Assembly: GCF_052324685.1 (NCBI RefSeq)
Contig: NC_135228.1
Location: 13,836,420 to 13,900,419, forward strand
Length of the DNA: 64,000 nt
Reading direction: 5' to 3'
Origin: Brachyhypopomus gauderio
Taxonomy: Eukaryota; Chordata; Actinopteri; Gymnotiformes; Hypopomidae
The position numbers and the translations under genes were made by a program. Positions 46,377 to 58,400 of this stretch are shown one piece after another (the first letter of the stretch is position 1; each line of letters starts with the position of its first letter). The notes under the pieces were generated by a model. The model made no database searches, was not told the origin of the DNA, and saw only the letters and a list, made by a program, of their open reading frames with translations.

Positions 46377-46990
46377 ACAATTACAGAGCCAATTGTGTCT
46401 TTTAGATTGTGACTTTACCGTTAGAAAGGATTTTCAGAAAGAGCCCATCATAAAAATGTGAATTTCCCATGCTGTAGTGAATGAAGAATTTTGAACTTTT
46501 GAGCAAATTTTGAACAAATAAATATTGCTAAAGTTGCTGTACAGTGTGCATTTTGAAAATGAGCACCTATTCTGCCTACAACAGTTTAACCCAATCCACT
46601 TGTAGCAGTTCTCAGGGGTATTTCAGTTCTGGGTGTTTTTGAATGAGGCATAATATAGTGCAGTCAATCTGAACAGAGCTCATTTATCATGTATCCATCT
46701 TAAAGGTGCATTAACAAACTTCTAAGGGATAAAGAGAAGTTGGAAAATGGTCCAGTAAAAATGTTTTAAGTGGGCATCTTTCTTTTAGCTGTTATGATGT
46801 TGCATCTTATCAGATGTTGCTGGATTCCAAGATTTGAGATCTGCTGAAGCGTATCACCTAAAGAAGCCAGAGCCGCACTCTAGATCTTCTAGGTGCTTAC
46901 AGATGGTGACTTACTGACTTACTGAAATGTTTTGAAAATATTTCCCTTTCAATTTGGATTTTTGGACTCTGGGACTGCTTGAGGACTAGA
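46377..46990. other. AT-rich non-coding DNA
   Basis: No feature that I can support. Confidence 0.5.
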
Positions 46991-46992
46991 CG

Positions 46993-47386
46993 TACTCTAC
47001 AGTGATTCTGCTAGTGTGACTGGCCTGCTCTACAGTGATTCTGCTAGTGTGACTGGCCTGCTCTAGAGTGCTTCTGCTAGGGTGACTAGGCCTGCTCTAG
47101 AGTCCTTCTGCTAGGGTGACTAGCCTGCTCTAGAGTCCTTCTGCTAGGGTGACTAGGCCTGCTCTAGAGTCCTTCTGCTAGGGTGACTAGCCTGCTCTAG
47201 AGTCCTTCTGCTAGGGTGACTAGGCCTGCTCTAGAGTCCTTCTGCTAGGGTGACTGGCCTCCTCTAGAGTGCTTCTGCTAGGGTGACTAGCCTGCTCTAG
47301 AGTCCTTCTGCTAAGGTGACTAGGCCTGCTCTAGAGTGCTTCTGCTAGGGTGACTGGCCTGCTCTAGAGTCCTTCTGCTAGGGTGT
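46993..47386 (+). repeat. 33/34-bp minisatellite, about 12 units
   Basis: Unit 'CTCTAGAGTCCTTCTGCTAG' plus 'GGTGACTAGCCTG' (33 bp) or with AGGCCTG (34 bp). The two lengths alternate in the middle of the array, so a 67-bp dimer was amplified. The first two units carry CTACAGTGATT variants. Confidence 0.95.
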
Positions 47387-50300
47387 AGCAATTGGGAAGG
47401 GAGAGAGTAGCCCTTGTAGATTCTTTATGTGTACTATGTGATTCTGTTCGGGCATTGCAGACCTTTGAAGAATATTAATCACAAAAAGCTGCAAGGCCTG
47501 ACATTTTGGACCTGTATCTTTTAAAGATGGCTGCAGATATTTTTGGTAAGTCTATTAATCATATTTTCTGTTTTGAGTTTTCTGTCTAATTCCGTAGCTA
47601 GAATTTGAAAAGTGAAAACTAAAATCAAAGGCAGAGAACCTTAAGAGTTGAAAAATTACTGTCTGATTTCTAAACTTCTTGACTAAGATTTTTTAATCTT
47701 GGGCAAACATGCAGATAAAGCATGTTTTTAATCGCCAAAAATATTTTAAATATTTTGGTTTTCAGTCTAGTTATACAGTATATGGTAATTGTTTACAGTA
47801 CAATTACAGTTACTCTGGTTGTGACTAGTGAACTCATGTATGCTTAAAATTAGCTTCAATGGGGATGTTGGTTTTGGTCCTAAGGCTGTTAAATGACTCA
47901 CAAATTATATTGAAGATCAATTTTACACATAATTACAGGTATTCCCCAGGGCTTTTCTAGTTATGTAAATATAAGATTAAAGGTAAAGTTTCAGACTGCA
48001 TTATGGTTATTTCAAACTGTTTTGCTTAGCTTAATTTCTTTTTATCAAAAGCTTGATTATAGATATGCAATGATTTTAGCCATTTTTTACATTTATTTTA
48101 TTTTAGAAGCAAATATTGTTTCACTCTAATGCTAATTATGCTTATATATATGCATGCTGCCTCATCTCTTTTACAAAAAAAATCATTCAGTACATCACAT
48201 GCCGTACATTTTTTAAAGTCTTTTACTCACCAATGCATTTTTATGATAAAAGCACTTGTACATTTTTATTTATAAAGTAATTAAACTACCAACTTTGTGC
48301 ACTTTGTTTTAGTTATCAACTATGCTCTTGTAAGTGGCTTTTGAATGTAGCCCTGGTTTTGACAGATCTGGGGAAAACACGTTTTTAATTATGCAGCCGG
48401 GACATGGAATAAACTGCAGAAAGATTTAAATCTAGGAAGAGTCTACTGAAAATGATAAGAGCATCATAAATATGGTGTGATGTGGTTGTTTTTCCTGAGA
48501 CGTCTTTGAGTTTAATTTGTGTTTTGTATATTATGTTATATGTTGTGTCATATTTTTTTGAGTATGTACAGCTCATAAGATTTCTCTTGTAAAATAAGTT
48601 TTAGTTTTTTTTAACCTCAGGGGGACATCCTGGTAAAATAATGATACGTAAAAAGCTACATTGAAAAGGTAATGACATCTTGTCTATGACATTTTCAGAA
48701 ATTCCCTCCTAAAGGTTTCTCTGGACAGCTCCAGTATACAACGTAACACTTCAGATGCATATAAGCTATCAATTTAGATCGACAGTTTACCTTAGTATGC
48801 AAGTTATTGAAACCATTTTCATAATTGTCAAGAATGACAAGAAGCCTGAACAAGAAGACATTGTTCCATTTCAGATAGACTCTTATCTCAGCAGAAACTC
48901 ATTCCTCTGGCTTTATTTAAAATATCTGTGGCCTCTGACCCTTCAACCTTTGTACAGGAGTGCTTCCTGGACTGAGATCTGATTTACCCTCATTTTCTGT
49001 ATCAACCGTGATGGCAGATGTGCTGTGATTGTTTGCTCGTGGTCTGAGTGTCTGAATAACATCCTCTGAGACCAAAGCCTTCATTGCGTCTTTAGCAGAG
49101 GAATTTATTCCACTTTATCAAAAGACTGCAGCAGTCAACAAGACATTCCAGAGCTTCCCTATATTTAATATGAAGCAAGACCAATTTGGTCAAGAAGGAT
49201 AATAATGAAAAGCAATATTTTCATAATGAAAAGCAATATGCTCCTACCCATTCTTCCACTGGATTATTCACAGATAAGACACACTTACAATTTTGAGCGT
49301 CAGTATCAATTTTAGAACAAACATCTTTTCGCTGCTCCCACCTGCCTGAACACTTTTGGTGTAGATTGAAGTAATTTATGGAACAAGCTGGTTAATCTTC
49401 ACACTGTTCAACCTAATACATCCATAATTACCTGCTGATGACCAGATCACACTGAAGTACGGCATACGCCCATCACAGCGTTAATAACACCTCCAACACT
49501 GAATGACACAATGGGACAGGTGTGTGTGTAAGCCAAGCCCCTGGTTCTCTGGCATGAATGTTGAGAGGAACCTGCCTGGCTACTGGTCCTCTGCCTTGGC
49601 CTGCAGCTGCTTCTCCAGCTGTCCACTCTTGCTTCAGGACAGCAGAGCGTCAAGCCGCTCGGAACAGCCGAACACAAGGTCCCCACTTTTCAGTGTTCTC
49701 CACTTAGCAAGGAAGAATATGCGGAAAGCTGGAGTGCAGATGGCACACCCTGTTATTCGCACTCGATTCAGACCAGGCGATATATAATACCAGCCCGAGT
49801 CCAGACATCAACGAAACGCTCCCTCCACTCGTGGCTGGACAAGGTGCACCTGGCTAGCCACCTGCAAGGCCACTCCGGCGGGGGCGTGACTGGGCTTTGT
49901 AATCCGCAGTGGCGCTGGGCGGCTCTCATCACTTGCACACTTAATAGGTGAGTCATGTCCCTGTCACCGCTTGATGAGTTCTCTCAGGTTTAATGCATAA
50001 TGAACAGTGTAGATCTGTAGCCATGACCCTGAGACATTGGTAGTGAATTAGCTTTAGTGATTACCTGTGCAAACAGGGACCCCTAAAGTCTGTGTCCCCT
50101 CTAGAGCACCAGTGGCTCATAGGCATGTCTACTTCTGTTTTGAAACTGTTAAGCTGTGGGATGGTTTTCAGCTTATTCTGCATAAAGCTTAACCAACACT
50201 GTGACTCCCACCGATTCGTATTCATTGGAGTGGGAGAGCTCTCTAAGGATTCGCTCTGATGAATGACTGACTTCTCATGAGGGTCCAGCATGATGGAACG

Positions 50301-51515
50301 GTGATGTAAGATGCAAACTAGCACCAAATTAGAGGGGCGGAGACACGGGGACATCAAGTCAAACCAGAACAGATTGATGTTTCCAGCCTCGCTTGAAGAA
50401 GACTAGCGAGGGCTACTGTCACGTGGGTCGGCAGTGTTGGGTAATTAACTGCACACTGACTGGACTCTGCGGCGAGGCATGACAGCTAGCATATGGCTTC
50501 CTGGCTTCCTAATTACACTGACTGGAGGCCAGTAATCCCCCCGAGCGAGCGGCTGCAGCTTGGAGGACATGGCTTGGAACTTCCTTTCAGCTGACAACTG
50601 AGCTGCATTCTGGGAAATATTTGTCTCTACATTTTATTTGTTTGTTTTGACTTATTGGGATTTACTGTGCCAAAGTCCTGGGTATACTGTTACACTAGGC
50701 TGTGCATATTAATGTACTCGCATGCTGACTAGAGATGTAATTGGATCATGGCAAACACACAATGAAGTGGATTTAACTTTTTTTCATTATTCCATTATAA
50801 TGTATTGAATTACCAGCGATGAAGACGCATGGCACTTCAGAATGAAGCCGGTCATTTGGACAGCTGCTATAAACCTTCTTATTGCACTAAGATATGGACT
50901 CCTTTCCCCCTCAAACACTGACCAACTGTAGAACTTCCCTTCTATAATCAAGCTGTGCTTAATTGCTGCATTTAACACCAAGCCAGGTGATAATTAATGT
51001 AAACATGCAATTGAAACAGGCAGATAATGCATATGCAAGGTTTGATTCCATGGAGTCACCTCGTGGCTTCAGATAACCCTGCTTTGATTTGCACACGCAC
51101 ACGGGGACTGTTGTTATAGGCCCTGATCCAGAGAATACTGTTACCCCCCCAGTATTCCCAGAGGGGCAGCAACGATATAGAAAGGTTCCAGACAGATATA
51201 ATTAAACAAATGTAGGCAATTATTTGAATGATCCTGGCTTTTAACCATGACACAATCTGACATGGAAGTAAGGGGAATCTGGTTGAGGCTAGAGCCCAAG
51301 AAGAAGAACAAATGAAAAACAAATAGCTAACCTAGTTCTTTCATAAAGATGTCATGCCTAACAGCTAACAAAAAGAACCATAAGCAATATCATAAGCAAA
51401 ATTATAAAGAGCATATTTTACAATCACTATACGTGGTCAAAAGGTGAGGTGAGCCGCACCTCATTGTTCCTCCGTCTGGGATTCTATTGGGCCATTAGCA
51501 GGTGCCTTAACGAGG
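47387..51515. other. AT-rich non-coding DNA
   Basis: Low-GC sequence to about 49.4 kb, then more balanced. Open frames (for example 49503-49787) have no family signal. No RNA gene or element recognised. Confidence 0.5.
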
Positions 51516-51519
51516 GGTT

Positions 51520-51955
51520 AATGATCAGTGGTGGATATAGGATTTAGGAGTAAGGGGCCATCAAGGGCCCACAATATTCACAGAGGGGCCAAATATTTGT
51601 TCAGGTTCCTTGCACACCATCCCTGGTAAAGTGGTAAAGTGTATATATTTCACCAGTTACACCATCTTCAAACCAGTGGTGGTTCTAGACCATCTGAACT
51701 GTGGGTGAGGGGGGGGGGGGGCAGACTGGAACCAGTAGGTCTGTTAGAGATTCCGGAGTGGGGGGGGGTCTGAACATTTTAGCCTGATTCCCTAATTTAC
51801 AGTAGTAAGTTGCTAATACTGCTGCCGCTTTCTCGCCATTCACAAAATTAAGTGTCTCACACCATGCCTCATTTAGGGGGGTCTTGGGGGGGGCAAGGAT
51901 GTTGTGACAGGGGCACCCCACTCCCCACCCCCACCCAGAACTGCCTCAGTTCATT
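51520..51955. mobile_element. Possible fragments of hAT-type elements
   Basis: CAGTGGTGGATATAGGATTT (51528) and CAGTGGTGGTTCTAGACC (51674) resemble hAT termini. The second is loosely matched by an inverted end near 51935-51953 (CCACCCAGAACTGCCTCAG). G runs interrupt the middle. I could not define a convincing target duplication, so this is tentative. Confidence 0.3.
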
Positions 51956-53405
51956 TTGATTGACAATCTCTGATAAGCGAAGACTTAAAACCAAGTGCCT
52001 TGCACAGAGACACGTCACAATAACAATAGCACCACGCCGTACAGATAGCAGATAAGAATGGGTCAGACCAGCCCTGTCCAACGGAGAACTGAGAAAAGAG
52101 TCCTGCAGTGTGAGCACTGAAAGACCATGTGATTGACTTGAGGAAGCTCGTTCCTCCCAACTCGCAACCTTCTGTTCATGACGTCACGTGAACACACTTT
52201 ATGAAGCTTCGGAGTTCCTCATGAACATCAGCATAAAGAGCAGCAAACATTCTCCACAGATGTAAACTAGGTTCAGTGAGCCCAGATTTTGCTGACCACA
52301 CAGTTTACATCCCAAAAGAAAGAAATCAAACCTCTGCACTCTGCATTGCTTTTTCTTTTTTTTACACCTTTGAAATCATCACCCTTTTCATTGTGAGTAC
52401 ATGTGAACAGTAATAGTACAATTGAGATTTTACTTGCATTTTTTTCTCTTCCAAATACATTGTACAAGTGATGTTATATAAAGTGATAATTAATTCTTGC
52501 CAGCTATTTAATAATGGAAACTAGGTACTGCAGTTTTGATGAACCATGCTGAGAGTGTAAGTAAAATTAAAATCCATTTACTCTGTCATAAGCTGGGACA
52601 AACACACATAAATGTTGCAGGACCACTGATTACAGCCTGTTTTTCAACTGATATGGACAATATGCACTTAATATTCATTTCCATGAATATAGTTTTAAAA
52701 TGGGTTTATAGGGTCCATAGAATAATTCAGTCTTCCTTTGTGGTCAGTGCTAATTAGATCACTTCCTGCTTTTATCAGGTCCTTTGAGTATAGAGGAGGC
52801 CAAAAACCGCAGCCATGACCTTGTGTAGCTCACACATAAAACCCAAGCCAGTCAGTTAGTCCTTGCTCATGGTCTAATTGATATTTTGAGGAAAGGTTGA
52901 GCTATGTCTTATGTGGTGTTATTTTTGCTCCCATTGCTTCTTTTGCATAGATTTTCGTTAAGGATGTCCTCTGTGGGATGGCAAACATGATGTTATTTTG
53001 TTCCTGTTATTTATTCAGCCAGACCTAGAACACGCTGTTACTACACACTATGATGGTGAATACAGTCGGTAAATTACATTTTGAGTAAGAGGTGAGAGTA
53101 ATTGTAAAACATACTTACAGTAAGAAAGGTTTATCTGAATCACTTACCTCAGTGAAAGGTTAATAACTCAGTGAAAGGTAATATCAAGCTAATGAACAGC
53201 AAGGACATTGTTTCACAGACAACAAGGGTGCCAATATTTCTGGAGGGCACTGCATTATATAAGCAAGTTCACAAAAATGGAGAAAAGTTTCTCTGGCTTT
53301 GGCTTTAGGCAGTGTACAGTGAAGAATCCCACAGAGGCATGCTCCCTATCTATTTTACTGTAGGTAGGAGTCAGCTTCAGGATGAGCACAAGCAGAGAAT
53401 TAAAA
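51956..53405. other. Non-coding DNA
   Basis: No feature that I can support. Confidence 0.5.
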
Positions 53406-53414
53406 TGACGGTGT

Positions 53415-53990
53415 GAGGACTACAGCGACTGTGCAGGGACTGTGGGGACTGTGTGAGGAGTGTAGGGACTGTGCAGGGACTGTGGGGACTGTGGGAGGAC
53501 TGTGGGGACTGTGCGAGGACTATGGGAACTGTGCGGGGACTGTGCGGAGACTGTGGGGACTGTGTGGGGACTATGAGGACTGTGTGGGGACTGGGCGGGG
53601 ACTGTGTGGGGACTGTGAGGACTGTGCGGGGACTGTGGGGACTGTGCAGGGACTATGAGGACTGTGCGGGGACTGTGCGGGGACTATGAGGACTGTGCGG
53701 GGACTGTGCGGGGACTATGAGGACTGTGCGGGGACTGTGGGGACTGTGTGGGGACTATGAGGACTGTGCGGGGACTGTGTGGGGACTATGAGGACTGTGC
53801 GGGGACTGTGCGGGGACTATGAGGACTGTGCGGGGACTGTGGGGACTGTGTGGGGACTATGAGGACTGTGCGGGGACTGTGGGGACTGTGTGGGGACTAT
53901 GAGGACTGTGCGGGGACTGTGGGGACTGTGTGGGGACTATGAGGACTGTGCGGGGACTGTGGGGACTGTGCAGGGACTATAAGGACTGGG
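53415..53990 (+). repeat. G-rich GGGGACTGTG array
   Basis: More than 40 copies of a 9-11 base word (GGGGACTGTG, GGGACTATGA, GGAGTGTA), organised into 30-40 base higher-order units such as 'GGGGACTATGAGGACTGTGC'. The + strand is strongly G over C. Open frames here code only for repeats of Asp-Cys-Ala-Gly-Thr. Confidence 0.95.
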
Positions 53991-54283
53991 GGGGGGGGCT
54001 GTGGCTGTCAGGACGTCCAGGAAGCACAAATGTTTTTCACCCTTCACAACTCCTGAGATTTGCTGTGTTCCTCCAAACAATTCAAACAATTATTGTTTCC
54101 CTTCTATGTCTGACATGAAGAACACAGCCCAAAAGTTTGAGGAGTTTCTCTCTTTTTTATCACATAGTAGTCATAGTATAGCACAGTATTTGTTGATTTA
54201 GTAGTCAAAGTAGTACAGCATTTGATAACTTAGTAGTCATAGTATAGTACAGTTGGATCACTCAATAATCATAGGCGTATAGT
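53991..54283. other. Non-coding spacer
   Basis: Contains loose repeats of TAGTAGTCATAGTATAGCAC type (54164-54260). No gene seen. Confidence 0.5.
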
Positions 54284-54288
54284 GTGGT

Positions 54289-54655
54289 TGTCATGGTAGG
54301 TCGCCCACTTCCACACACTCCACCTCCTGGACACTCCCACGCTCCCTGTTACCTAGCGACTGATCACTCACGAGCACTGATTATCCCTCGCACCTGTACC
54401 TTTTAACCACGCCCTATAAAAACCCACAGGTCCGTCTTTCCAGTTGCTGTGCATAGCTAGCGCCGAGCCGGACCTGCCGCGAGACATCATCGCCAAGTTA
54501 GAGAGTGACATTTGGTGGAGTTTTTGAGCACACATCGCTCCCCGTGCCTTTAGTTTCTTGAACTGTTTGAGCTGTGCTGTGTTCACGATGGAGTTAGACA
54601 TTAAACTAAAGACGGCACCACTTCTTGTGTCTGCTACTTCTGTCACCTCGTTACA
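54289..54655 (+). mobile_element. Solo LTR of an LTR retrotransposon (Gypsy-like)
   Basis: A 367-bp segment starts TGTCATGG and ends GTTACA, the TG..CA form of LTRs. It has a TATA box TATAAAA (54415-54421) after a CCACGCCC motif and ATTAAA (54599-54604) as a possible poly(A) signal. GTGGT before and GCGGT after are a 4-of-5 match as a 5-bp target duplication. No internal gag/pol or second LTR lies nearby, so it looks like a solo LTR. Confidence 0.7.
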
Positions 54656-54694
54656 GCGGTGCTTAACTGATTGAAATCATGGACCTTTGATACA

Positions 54695-54717
54695 CCCCCC
54701 CCCCCCCCCCCCCCCCC
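54695..54717. repeat. Poly-C homopolymer
   Basis: About 23 consecutive C after the solo LTR. Confidence 0.9.
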
Positions 54718-55371
54718 AATATCTTGATTTGTTAAAATCGATCGGTAGATTATTGCTAATGTTATTTTTAGGGGAAACTAATCCTTCTATAATGTAGCTA
54801 TGAAGTGCTGCTTGCTGGAAATGACTTCATGCAGGCAGTTTTTAAACGAGGCCGACTGCGTTAGCTAATTAATCTCTGAATAATCTAATCAACTCTGCCT
54901 TTGGTTTTGATAGTTGATTATATTATGAAGCAGTTTTTATATTATATTTTCTGAGACTAATCATTTTTAGTGTAAAAAATCAGTATATTGAGAGACATGA
55001 AACTATGAAAATTGCTCATGCATGACATTTGTGGAGAGGGACGGTGAGAAAATCTGGGCAAACTTTTGTATCTGGTAACAGCATGAAACACAGTAGGAAA
55101 CACAGCATGCATTTGAATTTTCATAGTAAGGAAATCAACAAACACTTGAGATCCTTGATCCACTCAGCCTGTTTTGATGCACTTTTTGCTTTGTTATTTT
55201 ATGCGCTAGTAACCTGGTCTACATCTTCATGTGGTGATGATCCAATGAGGCCGTTCAGTGTGTGGGCTAACTCCCTCTCACTCTCCTCTGTCTCCTGGAG
55301 TACTACCTTGTCACAAGCTTGGTTTAATTTGTCTCTGTTGATCATAATGAGTGAATTAAGTTTGGTGCGTA

Positions 55372-55424
55372 ATGTGTGTGTGTGTGTGTGTGTGTGCGTA
55401 TGTGTGTGTGTGTTTGTGTGCGTG
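55372..55424. repeat. (GT)n microsatellite
   Basis: About 25 GT dinucleotides with GC/TA interruptions. Confidence 0.92.
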
Positions 55425-58400
55425 CATGTGTACTGACATGTTGCTGCAGAAGACAGATACCCTGCAGGGAGGATTAACGTGCTGTGTTGGATTAACAGTG
55501 GAGCTGCATCAGTGCAGTGTGGCCTACAGTAGCAGCTAGCACCTCTCACCCCTCAACACAGCCTTCTTTAGAGAGGCATCTATGCTGACACACCTCTGTA
55601 GAGATGGCTCTTTCTTTTGTGGGAAGGTGTGCTGAATCTTGCAATAAAGCATTCTCAGTGTAAGTTCAGTCAGATTTGAATGCTGTCAGAGGATGGAATC
55701 AAAGCTAATTAGCTTTCTAGCATTGTATAGTGTTCCAAAACCATGAACCTCTCTTGGAAAGGGTTTCAAAGTGTATCTGGACTCTTCTGTCAGAGTTAAG
55801 CACAATCCCCAGGCCCGCAAATAAAGCTGGCAAACTTTGAGAGCAACATGGCTTACCTTGCTTCGGTTGGTTGGTTGTTAGAGGTTTATGCCAGAGAGCT
55901 TTTGCACGCTTAACTTTTTTCTTTCATATCTTTTGATTATGATGATCGCGGTGGTGCAAACAAGTCTGGTGGATACGATAAGTTCACCTAATCTCCAAGC
56001 TTGTCACTAGTTTTCCTTTGCCAAGATTGCCTTTGTTAGTGCAATGGTTCGTTTCTGAAGTGTGTCCATTTTGGACTATGATTAATCAAAGGCAGGTGGT
56101 GGGATTCCTTAATCCCTAGATATTAATAATGAAGCCTATATTCAGATGAAGACTGATCTTTACCGTATCATCATCTGCTCTATGTGAGACTTCAATTAGC
56201 CAGTGACTGACTTCCCTTAACAGAAACCTTGGTTTGTTTATTCCTCTTAGCTTCAGAGATATTTCAGGCCTCCATGAGTTTGTGTCAGGTAGGGCTGTGA
56301 TAGGTGCTTGAATATTATGGAAAGCAGCATAGGCCCAAATTAATATTCAAGCTTTTTTCAAATAACAATTTCACACTGTCTGACATGCCAGCTTGATGTG
56401 TCTAAGTTCTTATGGTGAAGAATGACACAGAAATGTTGTGGTGATTCCTCCTAATGTTGGAAATGTTTATAGCATGTTTTTTTAGCCAGATATGTTGTGA
56501 GGTACATTTTAAAAGGAACAAATAACAAATAAGTAAATAAATAAAATTACATTTAAAGAAAGTGCTGTGATGTAGTCTGGCTTGGTATACCACTTTTTTT
56601 TTTTTACTTGCCATTAATATCTCAGGATTTATCATGAACTTTGTCAAGGAGGATTGAGGATGCCGAGGATGATAGTTACAAATATGATCCATCTTTGGAA
56701 AGCTATATGCATCATAAATATAGGTAAACATAAACATAAACACACACACAGTTAAAACTGTCCTAGACATGGTTCCTTTGTTATATGATTTACGTCAGAA
56801 AATGTTATAGATCTTTTCGATTTCATTCCACATTCTAACACAATGGACAAAATGTTCAGAAAAAAATGGACAGAAAAAAAAACTTTGATACTCTGTTCAT
56901 TTTGTCATGATCTCCAAGGATGATTTGAATTGAACCAGTCCCACAGATCCCCAGACATCAGATGTCTTTGATATCTACAAGTGAGTGTATGGATCGGGCT
57001 GCTTCACCAGCTTTACAGTGAGTGTGTCTGGTACCCGTCTGTCTCCCGCTACTGCTACTCTAGACTGAGGTGTAACCAGCCTCATTATTAAAGGGGTCAC
57101 TTACTGCTCAGATCTGTCTCACTTGCTATCAGACCCTTTGTACACATTGCAGTGGTCATATTTCAACTGTCTGCTCACGTCAGCAATAATGTCTGTTGCT
57201 GTCTGCTGCCCGACCTGACCCTGCTGAAATTCTCCGGCGTGTGCAAACACCAGACTATACTGCTTATTACATGTCCCTGCACTGATCTTAGCTTTTTAAC
57301 TTGACTGGCAATGTACTCTGGCAGCTGGTCATAGAGGTGAGATTGATATACTGTATGCATTACATTCCATGACAATAAATGTTGTGAGGAACCAGAAATT
57401 TAACAACATAGGTCCTAGACTAATGACAGTTGAAATCGACTATAAAGTGTTTCTTAATGGAAACAGATCATAACCGATCTAGCTACTTTCTACCTAGCTA
57501 AATCCTCTTCACGATGTAACTGTAGGCCACAGGAAAGCAGTAGCATAGCACAAGTCAGTCCTACTAGCTTGTAAATAATTAATTCCATCAAGAAATTCAG
57601 CTCTTTTTACACCAGTTCTGAATTATTTACTATGTGATAATTATTGGTGGGATTCTTTGCAAAAAGCATGTGTATTATTATGCGTCTCTTACTATGTCTT
57701 AAATTTACCTCAGGTGTGTATCATTTTAACAGTCTTTTATAGAGGTGACGGAGAATAACTAACAAAGACCAGCAACTGACTTCACAGAAGAACCTGGATT
57801 GCCTGATTTATTTCTAATGTAGCAGCAGACTGTGCAGGTTCACGACACTAATCACACACAGTAAATCCAGTGGCAGCAGGAGTCAGTGATCCACAGAGCC
57901 CTGGGAGATAAGATGTAATCTTAGGCCTCTGTCCTTTACAAACTAAAATGTGAATTTTGCACAAGATCCCTACTCTTCTTTGGGCTGTGACTAAAATTCT
58001 GCATATTTTGTGTGTAATTACATCATACATGCTGTATATAATACATAAACCACCAAAGCTGTTTACAAATGGAATATCCAATTCATAGGGCTCCTTTAAT
58101 TACACAAATGTATTCAGTGTTTTGAACCCCCCAGGGTGCATTATGCTGAAAGAATATTCTTGTTTAAGAATACAAGATGGATCATTTCAGCTACATCGTG
58201 ACATAATAATAAGGTGCTATGAGAAAATCACTATGTGAACTATGCATCTTTTCATAACCCTTCTGCACATTTCAGGTTGGAATTTTATTTGAATAAACAA
58301 GTTAAATTTGAAAGTTAGCTAAAGAACCTGATTGAATCCCACTTGTGTAAGAAAGAAAAATCACCTTCAAGCAAGCCAGATGTATATCAGCAGAACATTT

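Noticed and set aside
53413-53689. Open frames of 81 and 78 codons
   Set aside because: They only translate the GGGGACTGTG array.
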